DNA of 47,357 bases. Source: DYEC01 sp034434695 (lineage in GTDB: Bacteria; Chloroflexota; Anaerolineae; Anaerolineales; Anaerolineaceae). Below, piece after piece: positions 1-8,604 of this stretch; positions within the stretch are counted from its first letter, which is position 1, and each line of letters starts with the position of its first letter. Position numbers and translations under genes: made by a program. The stretch covers positions 1 through 47,357 of the forward strand of contig DAOTYY010000022.1 in assembly GCA_034434695.1 (NCBI GenBank), given 5' to 3'. A model generated the notes under the pieces. That model ran no database searches. It saw only the letters and a list, made by a program, of their open reading frames with translations, and had not been told where the DNA came from.

Positions 1-135
1 ACTCTCGCCATCGCAGTATCATCAACTTCTTTGTAAATGTGCTGTGCGGCTTGATTGCTTACTGCCGCCGTCCATCAAAACCGTCTTCGGGCTTGGACGA
101 GTACCTGCCCTTGCCCGCCTAACCCGAATTCACGT
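1..135 (+). mobile_element. 3' end of an IS982-family insertion sequence
   Basis: An open frame from base 3 to the TAA at 120-122 encodes the last 39 residues of a transposase. It contains the stretches HRSIINFFVNVLCGLIAY and PSKPSS, which match my memory of the C-terminal end of IS982-family DDE transposases. The stop codon overlaps the element's right terminal repeat, about 121-135. Read on the minus strand this is ACGTGAATTCGGGTT, which mirrors the left terminal repeat of another copy at 47223-47237. The element is cut by the window edge. Its right end lies about 15 bases upstream of the next gene's ATG, so the insertion has replaced that gene's native promoter region. The family assignment rests on remembered motifs only. 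Confidence 0.75.
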
Positions 136-150
136 TATAGAGTAAACCTG

Positions 151-1362
151 ATGAACGCTGAAAATACGTATGATGTGATTGTGGTCGGGGCGGGGGTAGT
201 GGGCTGTTCGATCGCTTACCATCTGACCGCTGCCGGGTTGAAAACCGCTCTGCTGGAACAGCGCCATGTCGGCGCGGGGGCTTCGGGCGCCAACTTTGGC
301 ATGGTGCAGACCAACGACGTTGAACTGAAGCACAGCATTCCGCTGGTGACCGCCAGCTTTGCCCGTTTTGAGACGCTGGAAGAAGAGCTGGGGATGCCGC
401 TGGAGTTTCGGCATATCGGCGCCTTGCGTCTGCTGACCAGCGAGGCGCAACTGCGGGAAGCACAGGAACGCCTGCGCGTTCTGCCTGCCGCCGGCATCCC
501 GTATGAGTTTGTCCCCGCCGAACGGGTGCAGGAAATCGAGCCGTTCGTCCCTGCGGGGCGCTTGTTCGGCGCGCTGTATTCGTCCAGACAGGGGCAGATC
601 AACCCGTTTCTGCTGATGTGGGGCTATCTTCGGCGGGCGCTGGCGCAGGGGCTTGCCCTGCATACCTTTTGCGAGGTCAGCGGGTTCGAGGTTGCCGGCG
701 GGCGTTTGCGCGGCGTGCAAACCAGCCGGGGCAGTTTCAGCGCCGGTCAGGTGGTGCTGGCAACCGCCGCCTGAACGCGCCGGCTGGGCGGACTGCTGGG
801 ACGCGATTGGGCGATTCACACCTTCCGCGCTTCGGCAATGATTACCGAAGCGGCAAACCATCTGCATTTGCGCACGATCCTCACCGCCGCCGATGTGATC
901 GAACTGCCGATCGCTGGCAGCGAGGACAGCGAGCTGACCACCCTCGCCCTCCGCCAGACCCCCGAAGGGCATCTGCTCATCGCCCAGGCAGACCGCAACG
1001 GAGAATCGCTGAGCAGCGAGGTCAGCCATGTAGCGCCGAAAGCGATTGCGCGGCTCGCTCAGCAGCATTTTCCCGCCCTGCGTCCGGTGCACGTCCGCCG
1101 CGCCTGGACTGCGCCGACCACTTTCGTCGCCGACGGCTGTCCTTTTCTGGGCAGGGTGGAACATGTGGAAGGGTTGATTCTGGCGACGGCTTTCCGCTCG
1201 GCGCTGGTGAATGCGCCCATCGCCGGGGAGATTGTCCGCGATCTGGTTTTGCATGGGCATTGTGAGAAGATAGACATCCGCCCCTTCTCGCCGCAGCGCA
1301 GGATCGAACAGCCCCGTGACGGACGCATGTCGTATTCCGCTATTCAGGAACGCGACCAGTAG
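151..1362 (+). pseudogene. FAD-dependent oxidoreductase (DadA/glycine oxidase type) with in-frame TGA
   Basis: The full frame of 404 codons reads as a D-amino-acid-dehydrogenase/glycine-oxidase-type flavoprotein, which would oxidise an amino acid or imino acid with FAD. The N-terminus has the Rossmann dinucleotide motif VIVVGAGVVGCSIAYHL. The C-terminus has the usual substrate/FAD segment (RAWTAPTTFVADGCPFLG, then LATAFRSALVNAPIAGE). A TGA at 772-774 interrupts it in the same frame, and the family resumes directly behind it. The flanking residues ATAA-stop-TRRL sit where the family commonly has AGAW(S/T), so a TGG tryptophan codon probably became TGA. ATG 151 is chosen because homology starts there; the ribosome site is weak. 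An IS982 end lies 15 bases upstream. It could be a true pseudogene, a sequencing error, or be read through at low level. Confidence 0.8.
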
Positions 1363-1439
1363 CCCACCCAACACAATCCTATACATTTTCCTCCCCGCAG
1401 CGCAGGGTTGTGATACACTGCGGGAAAAAGGAGGATCGT

Positions 1440-2144
1440 ATGGCTCTGGACAATCGGGTTGCAGTGATCACCGGTGCGGCTGGCGGGCTGGGCAGCGTGG
1501 TGACGCGCGCCTTTGCCCAGGAGGGCGCCATGCTGGCGTTGATCGGCAGAGAGCGGGCACGGCTGGAGGCGCTGGCGCAAACCCTGCCGCTCCCTGCTGA
1601 ACGTCTGTGGCTTGGGACGTATGATCTGCGCAGCGCTCAGGCGGCAAAGGAAGCGGCGCAAGCTATCCAAGATCATTTTGGCAAGGTGCATATCGTCATT
1701 CACACCGTCGGCGGCTGGGTTGGCGGCAAGGCGCTGGTGGATGTGGCGGAAAGCGAATTGAACGACATGCTGGAACAGCATTTGTGGAGCGCGTTTCACA
1801 CTGCGCAGGCGTTCATCCCGCATCTGCTTGCCGGCGGCTGGGGGCGCTTCGTGGTGATCTCATCCCCTGCTGCCACGCACCCGCCCGCCCGCAGTGCCCC
1901 GTATGCGGTGGGCAAAGCCGCGCTGGAAGCGATGACCCTTTCGCTGGCAGAAGACCTGAAGAACAGCGGCGTCACTGCCAATATTATTCAGGTGCGCGCC
2001 ATTGACACCGAACACCGCCGCGAAGCTCAAGACCCCGCCTGCGCCGGCTGGACCACGCCGGAGGAAATCGCCGCCGCCATTCTCTACCTCTGCTCGGAAG
2101 CCGGCGGACGCCTGAACGGCAGCCGCCTGCCGCTGTATGGGTGA
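1440..2144 (+). CDS. SDR-family NAD(P)-dependent oxidoreductase
   Basis: This 234-residue protein is a classical short-chain dehydrogenase/reductase, a cytoplasmic NAD(P)-dependent enzyme acting on an alcohol or carbonyl substrate that cannot be named from sequence. The cofactor motif TGAAGGLG is at residues 11-18, the catalytic serine at about 141-142 (VVISSP), and the YxxxK pair at Y155 and K159 (YAVGK). The start at 1440 follows a strong ribosome site (AAAGGAGG, six bases before ATG); an earlier in-frame ATG at 1410 has none. It is shorter than the usual 250 residues because the C-terminal substrate loop is reduced. It lies 77 bases after the oxidoreductase pseudogene on the same strand, so the two may once have been co-transcribed. 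Confidence 0.9.
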   Translation: MALDNRVAVITGAAGGLGSVVTRAFAQEGAMLALIGRERARLEALAQTLPLPAERLWLGTYDLRSAQAAKEAAQAIQDHFGKVHIVIHTVGGWVGGKALVDVAESELNDMLEQHLWSAFHTAQAFIPHLLAGGWGRFVVISSPAATHPPARSAPYAVGKAALEAMTLSLAEDLKNSGVTANIIQVRAIDTEHRREAQDPACAGWTTPEEIAAAILYLCSEAGGRLNGSRLPLYG

Positions 2145-2182
2145 AAACCAACAAACGAATGGGGCAGAGCGTAATTTTTGTC

Positions 2183-2914
2183 CTATTGAAACCAAACTGA
2201 AAACCCATTCGCCTCTGCTTCCTGCAGTAACAACTGAATGCTCACCTTGTGCAGAAAAGAATCGTCTTTCCTGAAAGAAGAGGTTAGACGAAGCACAGGG
2301 CGGGGTTTCAATACCGCTTGGTTAACGCTCACATCTTCAATATTACAGAAGAGCACCATCTTGAGTAAGCCGTCCTTAATATCCCCCAGCGATGGCAAAG
2401 CTGAAGTGCGGGAATGCTTGCATTCGGCTAGAAATATACAGTCACCCTCTATCCAGGCTTCATCTGCGGTGAGATGATATTCGCCGCCGAGATAATTGGT
2501 CATTGTGATCGTTGCTTTCCTGTCCGAGTTGACGAATTCCTTGGGCTGTCTGGTAACCGATTCTCGTTCCTGAGCCGCCTGAGCGTTAATGCGCGAACTG
2601 AACTTGAAATATTCAGCGCCCTGAGAAAGTTCAAAAATCCTTTCAAGAGCTGACTGCTCCGAATGCATCTTGACGCCAGTCTGCTGGGAAATTCGGCGAT
2701 ACGCATTGAGCGCCTTGAAAGCAACCTCCTGAATATTTTCGCACTGCGCCAGATTCCAGTGCAGAGCATCCGATTGAAAATGGCGCAGTTCTTCTAATTT
2801 GCTACGAATGTAGTCCAGTTCAAACCTCTGGCTGGTAATTTTATGCACGAATCTTGGATTTTTCACCGCTTGTGAATAGTAACCAATGATGACATACACA
2901 CCCAACAGACTCAT
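2183..2914 (-). pseudogene. C-terminal fragment of a type II restriction endonuclease
   Basis: This holds the catalytic part of the nuclease partner of the methyltransferase at 3234-4073. The segment EGDCIFLAECKHS has an acidic residue followed by ExK, as in a PD-(D/E)XK nuclease core. Open reading in this frame continues upstream of ATG 2914 (TTG at 2917) and encodes DEGFDGDRDYLQWDTISLMS, which looks like genuine protein, so this is probably not an independent gene. The gene upstream ends in the other frame with a TGATG overlap here, so translation of the fragment could still be coupled. Codon use is AT-richer than in the flanking genes. No specific recognition sequence can be inferred. Confidence 0.65.
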
Positions 2915-3237
2915 CAATGAAATGGTGTCCCATTGAAGATAATCGCGGTCACCGTCGAAGCCCTCATCTCTTTATAGACCGGGATAACGGTTACTTTTTT
3001 GCCCGTAAAAGACAGGGTATCATAAACCCTGGCATACGGGTAGGAGCGGGTTCTCTTTGCGGAAACCCAGCGGCTCACCGCTAGCCTGTTCTGATCGCCA
3101 AATTCGAGAATGAAACTGGCATGTTCTTGAAAAGCAGAAGCAAAGTCTGCAATGGCAATCTGGGGAAGCCGGGCGCACAAGAACGGACGATAGGTTATTT
3201 TTTTGATGGTTGCCTGAATATTCATAGCCGCGCTCAC
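2914..3237 (-). pseudogene. N-terminal fragment of the same restriction endonuclease
   Basis: This 107-codon frame starts with GTG at 3237 and overlaps the methyltransferase stop by four bases (GTGA), as expected for an R gene behind its M gene. Up to about residue 88 (VTVIPVYK) it reads naturally; the remaining residues look random. The other frame takes over exactly there. At 2966-2973 the minus strand reads AAAGAGATGAG. Removing one GA dinucleotide would restore AAAGATGAG and join both fragments into one protein of about 350 residues. The simplest reading is a 2-base duplication that inactivated the endonuclease. Two coupled real subunits is the less likely alternative. Confidence 0.65.
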
Positions 3238-4073
3238 CGCTGTTCCCGATAGACGATTTCCAGTTCATCCTCTGAATGGAGCAAAGAGTGGGACTGTCCA
3301 AAACCGGTTTTTTCCAGAATAATCGCTTCCAGCTCGCGCAAAATTTCAATGCCAATACTGTTGCGCCCCAGCTCACGAGCAACTTTCATCGTGGTGCCGC
3401 TTCCCAGAAAAGGATCGAGAACCGTTTCACCTTTGTAAGAAAACAGCTTAATGATGCGATAGGGCAGTTCCTCCGGAAACGCGGCAATGTCCTTTGTCAG
3501 CGTGTTGCCCGGCAGCGGCAGCACATTGGTCATCTCCCACAAGGTCATGTACCATTTGTTTTTCTGAAATTCCTCAATGTCAATTCGGGATTGTTCTCTG
3601 GTCTCAGGCGGCACTTTTTTGTATTCAAACCGTCCCTTTTGAAAAATCAGGATACTTTCCAGAAGATTGTCAGGGTAATAGTACATGGGATACGGGTTTT
3701 GGAGAATGACGCCGCTGCGTCTGGAAATTCTCAAATATCCTTCCGGTTTTTTCCAGATAATGCGGTCGCGGTAGCGGAAACCGGCATCCAGAAAGATGCG
3801 CGTGGCATCAGCAGCGATGGGGAACTTTTCTCCATCCACCAGCATATCATCAATGTTTAACACCGCCACCCTGCCATCCTGAAGGACGCGGTAAACCTCC
3901 TTTGCCACCGCGCACAACACGTCAAGGTAATCTGCGTAGGTATTGAACAGATTTTTATAGTCAAACGGGGCGTTGAAGTATGGCGGAGAGGTCACCATCA
4001 GGTGAACGCTCTCACTTTCAATCTCCTCCATACGCATTGCGTTACCAAAAATCAATCGGTGGCGGGTGGGCAT
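3234..4073 (-). CDS. Type II beta-class DNA methyltransferase (R-M system 1)
   Basis: This 279-residue protein is a site-specific DNA methyltransferase that moves a methyl group from S-adenosylmethionine to an exocyclic amino group of adenine (N6) or cytosine (N4). The catalytic motif IV TSPPY is at residues 28-32 and precedes the SAM-binding motif I DPFLGSGTT at 220-228; this order defines the beta class. The central stretch between them probably holds the target-recognition region. The ORF is intact from ATG 4073. Its stop overlaps the start of the restriction gene by four bases, so M and R form an operon with M first. Because the partner nuclease is frameshifted, this enzyme may now act as an orphan methyltransferase. 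Confidence 0.9.
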   Translation of the reverse strand: MPTRHRLIFGNAMRMEEIESESVHLMVTSPPYFNAPFDYKNLFNTYADYLDVLCAVAKEVYRVLQDGRVAVLNIDDMLVDGEKFPIAADATRIFLDAGFRYRDRIIWKKPEGYLRISRRSGVILQNPYPMYYYPDNLLESILIFQKGRFEYKKVPPETREQSRIDIEEFQKNKWYMTLWEMTNVLPLPGNTLTKDIAAFPEELPYRIIKLFSYKGETVLDPFLGSGTTMKVARELGRNSIGIEILRELEAIILEKTGFGQSHSLLHSEDELEIVYREQR

Positions 4074-4133
4074 ACGTTATTGCTCCAGCAGACGGAACTT
4101 AAAACGGGCTGAACAAACTTTTGTTTTCCTACG

Positions 4134-4142
4134 ATTATACCA
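4134..4142 (-). promoter_or_regulatory. Extended -10 promoter candidate for R-M operon 1
   Basis: The minus strand reads TGGTATAAT here, an exact TATAAT preceded by TGN. It lies about 60 bases upstream of the methyltransferase ATG. No good -35 hexamer is visible at 17 bases, which extended -10 promoters can lack. Confidence 0.4.
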
Positions 4143-4156
4143 GAAGAACATCCCCG

Positions 4157-5497
4157 CTATCCCGGATACAGCTTCTCATACACCTCCGGGGCAAACTGTT
4201 CGACCGTCTCGGCGCGGATGCCGTTTTCTTTGCAGATGGCGGCATACAGGCGGGCGCTGAGGCGGGGGATGCGCGCCTGCGTTTGAAGGTCCAGCCCCCA
4301 TAAGCCGAAGCGCTGTGTCCAGCCGCGTTCCCATTCAAAGTTATCCACCAGCGTCCAGTGAAAATAACCCTTGACCGGAAAGCTGAAGGTGATTGCCCGC
4401 CAGACAGCATGCAGATTTTGCAGCAAAAAGCGCGGGCGCAGGGCATCTTCGGCATCTTCAATGCCGTTTTCGGTGATCAGAATGGGCAGGCGAAAGCTCT
4501 TTGCCCACTTCAGCGCCGCAAACATCCCCTGCGGCATGTTGGCAAACATCCCGCTCGGGCTGACTTCCACATCCGGCGGGTAGAAACGACGATGAAACAG
4601 TTTGGCAAAGGGGGTGAAGGCAACCAGATCGCTGGCATAGTAATTCAACCCGAAGAAATCCTGCGTTCCGGCGGCTTCAGGAACGCGCAGCGTGCGCAGG
4701 GCAAAGCGCAGTTTTCCATCGGTGACGGCACGCGGGAACGCAGCCGAAAAACTCTCAAACAACAGCCGCGCCGTCCAGTGATCCGGCGGGAACCAGCGCC
4801 GCGCCGGATCAAAGCCGCGCCAGTGATGCGCCAGCCCGACGCGCGCCTGCGGCTGAACGGCATGGATCGCCTGATACGCCAGCGCATGGGCGCGCAGCAA
4901 ATTGCCCGCCACTCTAAACGCCAGCTTGAGATCGTTCTTGCCCGGCGGGAAGCCGCCGCCCAGCCAGCCGCCCCAGATGTACACGTTCGGCTCGTTGATG
5001 GTCACCCACAAGGTGACGTATTCCTTCAACGCCTCAACCACCTTGCGCACATAGCGCGCAAAACGCTGCGGCGTCTCCTCGTTCTCCCAGCCGCCCTGCT
5101 CCACCAGCCAGAGCGGGTCGGTGAAATGATGCAGGGTGACCAGCGGGGTCATCTTGCGTTCGACCAGCCCGCGCACGACACGGCGGTAAAACTCCAGCGC
5201 GTCCTCGTCCCAGTGATCGGGCGTGGGCTGAACGCGGCTCCACTCGATAGACAAACGGTGGGCATTCTGCCCGGCATCGGCGGCGCGGTCAAAATCTTCG
5301 CGCCATTTGCCGCCCCACCAGTTGCAAGCCAGCCCGGCGCGGCTGTTATCAAGGATGCGTCCGGGCTGGTTCTCCCAAGCCGCCCAGTTGTTGTTAACGT
5401 TGCTGCCTTCCACCTGATGCGAGGAAGTCGCCGTCCCCCAAAGAAAGCCTCTGGGAAAATAATAAATCGCCGAAGGTTTCATAACTGCCAGCCCCAT
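4157..5497 (-). CDS. Glycoside hydrolase family 1 (beta-glucosidase-like)
   Basis: This 446-residue protein is a GH1 retaining beta-glycosidase, hydrolysing terminal beta-glucose or beta-galactose by a double-displacement mechanism in the cytoplasm (no signal peptide). The N-terminal family signature FLWGTATSSHQVEG is at residues 18-31. The acid/base glutamate is E169 in TINEPN and the nucleophile is E343 in ITENG; WTLVDNFEWERGW, typical of the aglycone/glucose subsite, follows near the end. Length is normal for GH1. ATG 5497 overlaps the galE stop (TGATG), and a second ATG at 5482 is also possible. It is the last gene of the glycan operon. Substrate is not predictable; beta-galactosidase or beta-fucosidase activity is equally possible. 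Confidence 0.93.
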   Translation of the reverse strand: MGLAVMKPSAIYYFPRGFLWGTATSSHQVEGSNVNNNWAAWENQPGRILDNSRAGLACNWWGGKWREDFDRAADAGQNAHRLSIEWSRVQPTPDHWDEDALEFYRRVVRGLVERKMTPLVTLHHFTDPLWLVEQGGWENEETPQRFARYVRKVVEALKEYVTLWVTINEPNVYIWGGWLGGGFPPGKNDLKLAFRVAGNLLRAHALAYQAIHAVQPQARVGLAHHWRGFDPARRWFPPDHWTARLLFESFSAAFPRAVTDGKLRFALRTLRVPEAAGTQDFFGLNYYASDLVAFTPFAKLFHRRFYPPDVEVSPSGMFANMPQGMFAALKWAKSFRLPILITENGIEDAEDALRPRFLLQNLHAVWRAITFSFPVKGYFHWTLVDNFEWERGWTQRFGLWGLDLQTQARIPRLSARLYAAICKENGIRAETVEQFAPEVYEKLYPG

Positions 5498-6510
5498 CAG
5501 GAAAAGTCAAGGATTTTATGGCGAATTTCGCCCCATTTGAGCGCATCGGCAATGCCCTGCTCGATGGAAAGCTCCGCCTGCCAGTTGAGCAGGGCTTTGG
5601 CGCGGTCGGCGTTGGCATACGAGCCAGCCACATCGCCCGGCCGCGGCGGCGCCAGACGCTTGTTGAGCGTCTGGCCATACACCTTTTCAAACGCGGCAAC
5701 AATTTCAAACACCGTCACCCCGCGCCCGGTGCCCAGGTTGATGACCAGATAGCGGTCGGGCGGGTTGCCGGCGCGCTGAAAAACTTGGTCGAAATCCACC
5801 ACGGCGTTGACATGGGCGCGCGCCAGATCCCAGACATGGATGTAATCGCGAATCCCGGAGCCATCGCGGGTGGGCCAGTCGGTGCCGGTTATCTCAAACA
5901 CTTCCTGTTTGCCCAGCGCCGTCTCTACCAGCTTGCCAACGACATGGGTGGGTTCTTTGACGTGAATGCCGGAACGCATCTTTGGGTCGGCGCCGATGGG
6001 ATTAAAATAGCGCAGCGCGATGCCGTACATGCCGTAGGCGGCACAGAAGTCCTTGAGAATCATCTCCATCATGTACTTGGTGCGGGCGTAGGGACTGTTC
6101 GGTTTGAGCGGCGAGTCCTCCGTGACCATAAAACCCGGCACCACGTCATACATCGCCGCCGAAGAGCTGAAGACAATCCGCTTACAGCCCAGCGTATCCA
6201 GAATGTGGAACATTTCAATGGACTTGGCGACGTTATCCTGATAATACGGATAGGGGTCGCTGGTGGATTCCGGGACGACGATGAGCGCAGCGCAATGCAC
6301 CACTGCCTGAATATCCGCGTGGTCGCGGAAGATGGCGCGCAGGGCATCGGCGTCGGCAATATCCGCCTGGTAAAAGATGCGCCCGCGGGTGAATTCCCGC
6401 CGCCCGGTGACGAGCGAATCAAGGACAACCGGTGTGTGACCGGCGTCTTCCAGCGCCGAGCAAATCGTGCTGCCGATATAGCCCGCGCCGCCGGTAATGA
6501 GATATTTCAT
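5497..6510 (-). CDS. galE: UDP-glucose 4-epimerase
   Basis: This 337-residue extended SDR enzyme interconverts UDP-glucose and UDP-galactose with tightly bound NAD, feeding galactose residues into surface glycans. The NAD motif GGAGYIGS is at residues 7-14, the catalytic serine lies in FSSSAAMY (about 114-121), and the YxxxK pair is Y141/K145. The C-terminal NLGTGRGVTVFEIV segment is typical of GalE. ATG 6510 follows AGGAGG at about ten bases. It sits in the minus-strand glycan operon, 36 bases after the membrane glycosyltransferase-like gene and overlapping the GH1 gene. Activity on UDP-GlcNAc or UDP-xylose cannot be excluded from sequence. Confidence 0.93.
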   Translation of the reverse strand: MKYLITGGAGYIGSTICSALEDAGHTPVVLDSLVTGRREFTRGRIFYQADIADADALRAIFRDHADIQAVVHCAALIVVPESTSDPYPYYQDNVAKSIEMFHILDTLGCKRIVFSSSAAMYDVVPGFMVTEDSPLKPNSPYARTKYMMEMILKDFCAAYGMYGIALRYFNPIGADPKMRSGIHVKEPTHVVGKLVETALGKQEVFEITGTDWPTRDGSGIRDYIHVWDLARAHVNAVVDFDQVFQRAGNPPDRYLVINLGTGRGVTVFEIVAAFEKVYGQTLNKRLAPPRPGDVAGSYANADRAKALLNWQAELSIEQGIADALKWGEIRHKILDFS

Positions 6511-6546
6511 GAGCTTGAGACCCTCCTCTTTTCGGTAAGGTTGAGA

Positions 6547-8604
6547 TCATGGCATTTGAACGCATTCCAGCTCCTGAAATGCCTGCGCCAGGGCGTTCTC
6601 TTTCTCGGCTGAGGCAGGAGTATCGGCTTCAATGCGCTGCCACAGCCGGCACATAGCGGGATGAATCAACGGGGTGACCTGCGCCGAAACCCGCGAAAGC
6701 TCCAGTGCCCGCTGCCAATCGCCCAAATGGGCATAGGCTTCGATGAAAGGGAAACGCTCGGCGGGGTCATTGGGATAATCGTTCAGCGCAAACGCCTGTT
6801 CGCCGAGCGCCGCCGCGCCCTGCCAATCGCCCTGCTGGCGGGCAAGCTCCGCCCGCTGATAATAATAACACCAGCCGTGCGGCGGCTCATCCCCGTAAAT
6901 TTGCTGCGGCGGACGGGGCGCAGGCTCGCCGGCTTGCGGCGCAATCCACTGCCAGTCCGCCAGCCGCGCCGACTGGCGCATCAGAATCGAAATAGTCGGG
7001 TTTTCGGGGTCTATCTCTGGGTCAAGCACACGCAGACAGCCCGGCGGCTGGAAATGGACCGCCAGCACCTGCGAGGTACTCCCATAGAACACCGCCGCCC
7101 AGTAATTGTGTTCAATGGAGCGCCCGGGCTGTAAATCCTTCAGAACGGTGTGCAGGCGCAAGGAAGGAAAATACAGCATATACGACATGCGCTGGCTGTG
7201 GTTTTCCGGCGCGTACACCCAGTTCAGCATCGCCGAAAGCGAGTTATCGGTGACATAGGGCATGGGCAGGTCGTTGACCAGCAGCGCCGTGCCCTCCTTC
7301 AGCGCCGGCGCCCGCCAGACCATCTGCCAGAAAAATTGTTTCTGCATATCGAAAGCGCGGCGGTATTGCGTCGCCGTCAGAAACTGATAACCTGCCGAAG
7401 CGCCGATAAGCACCGCCAGCAGCACCGCCCGCGCCGGGCGCAGGCGTTCGGGCAAAGCGGCAAACGCCGCCGCCAGCAGCAACACCGCCCCCAGCGTGAA
7501 AGGCAGGGTGAAACGGCTGGCGGGATGCTCCAGACTGACACCCAACTGCGTCAGCCACATCGGCCAGCCAGCCAGCAGCAAAGCCAGCCCGCCCAGCGCC
7601 GCCTGCCACAGATGCCGCCTGGGCGCAGGCGGCTCAGCTCCCTCTCTTTCCGCCTGCCAGAGATACACCCCCGCCGCGGCGGTGATGGAGAGCGTCAGGG
7701 CAAGATACAGCAGCGTGGAAAGGCGTCCCAGCACAGCGAAGTCCGCCAACTGAAACGCCTTGCCCCAGGCAGAAAGAACGGTCAGCCGCCAATCATACAG
7801 CATCGTCGTAGCCAGTCCGCCAAGCGCAGGGAGCGGGTCGGCGCGCAATTTCTCCAGCAGCAAAGGCTGGTGCGCCAGCGTCTGGTTCTGGAAAAAGAAC
7901 GCCCGCCAGATGCTCACGCCCAGAAAAAGCGTCAGATACGGTGACCAGATGCGAAGCGTGCGGCGCAGGCGCTCCTGCCAGCGGGGGAAATCCTCCTCCA
8001 GCGCAAACCACAACAACAGCGGGCGTAGCAGCTCCAGCAGGTAAAAGTATTCCATGCACAGCAGATTGACCGCCGAAAAGACCAGCCCCAGCCAGAGCCA
8101 GCGGCGGAAGTCAACCCGCCCCCGCACCGCCGCCAGCATGGCGGCAAACGAAAAGAGCAGGGCAGCATAAACAAGGAAAAAGTGAGAGAAATTGACCGGG
8201 ATAAACTGCTGGTCAAAGCCGGGATAGACCACGAACAGCAGCGCCGCCCAAAGCGCCAGACGCGGCGACTTGGGCTGGAACAGGCGCAGGAAACCCCACA
8301 GCGCCAGCGCGCACACCCAGCGCCAGAAGATGGCAAAAAGCTGCCACAGCCACGGCGTGCTGCCCAGCAGGAACAGGTCAGCGCGGATGAACGCTCCCCA
8401 GATGGGACGGGCAGAAGCGAAGTACCGCTCCAGCCCGGCACTGCCCAGCTTTTCGGCAATCCACAGGAACGCCAGATCGTCCCAATAGACCCCCAGCCAG
8501 GGCAGCAGCGCCCCATAGCTGAGCAAAGTCAGCCCCAGCAGCGCCAGCGGGACAGGGATACGGGAAAGGGCGGAAAGCGAAAGGCGTCTTTTCAGTTCAG
8601 TCAT
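6547..8604 (-). CDS. Multipass membrane protein, glycosyltransferase-like, with C-terminal helical repeats
   Basis: This is a 685-residue integral membrane protein. About ten hydrophobic segments fill the first 420 residues. The first periplasmic loop has an acidic YWDDLAF motif after the first membrane span, as in GT-C-fold transferases that use lipid-linked sugars. A soluble region of about 250 residues follows; its end (AELARQQGDWQGAAALGEQA, then AYAHLGDWQRALELSR) looks like TPR-type repeats. ATG 8604 overlaps the end of the upstream GT2 gene by eight bases, and the longer frame upstream is only a shadow of that gene. Pairing with a polyisoprenyl-phosphate GT2 suggests that the GT2 loads a lipid carrier and this protein transfers the sugar outside. 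The exact family is not recognised. Confidence 0.7.
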   Translation of the reverse strand: MTELKRRLSLSALSRIPVPLALLGLTLLSYGALLPWLGVYWDDLAFLWIAEKLGSAGLERYFASARPIWGAFIRADLFLLGSTPWLWQLFAIFWRWVCALALWGFLRLFQPKSPRLALWAALLFVVYPGFDQQFIPVNFSHFFLVYAALLFSFAAMLAAVRGRVDFRRWLWLGLVFSAVNLLCMEYFYLLELLRPLLLWFALEEDFPRWQERLRRTLRIWSPYLTLFLGVSIWRAFFFQNQTLAHQPLLLEKLRADPLPALGGLATTMLYDWRLTVLSAWGKAFQLADFAVLGRLSTLLYLALTLSITAAAGVYLWQAEREGAEPPAPRRHLWQAALGGLALLLAGWPMWLTQLGVSLEHPASRFTLPFTLGAVLLLAAAFAALPERLRPARAVLLAVLIGASAGYQFLTATQYRRAFDMQKQFFWQMVWRAPALKEGTALLVNDLPMPYVTDNSLSAMLNWVYAPENHSQRMSYMLYFPSLRLHTVLKDLQPGRSIEHNYWAAVFYGSTSQVLAVHFQPPGCLRVLDPEIDPENPTISILMRQSARLADWQWIAPQAGEPAPRPPQQIYGDEPPHGWCYYYQRAELARQQGDWQGAAALGEQAFALNDYPNDPAERFPFIEAYAHLGDWQRALELSRVSAQVTPLIHPAMCRLWQRIEADTPASAEKENALAQAFQELECVQMP

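Noticed and set aside
772..774. TGA read as tryptophan by genetic code change
   Set aside because: Many intact genes in the window end in TGA at the expected family end, so TGA is a stop here.
130..1386. Long minus-strand open frame opposite the oxidoreductase gene
   Set aside because: Composition shadow of the GC-rich plus-strand gene; the plus frame has clear flavoprotein motifs on both sides of the stop.
2960..2980. Programmed frameshifting in restriction gene 1
   Set aside because: No slippery heptamer with a following stem is evident; a GA duplication is simpler.
5518..6612. 364-codon plus-strand frame opposite galE
   Set aside because: galE is unambiguous on the minus strand and the plus translation shows no family motif.
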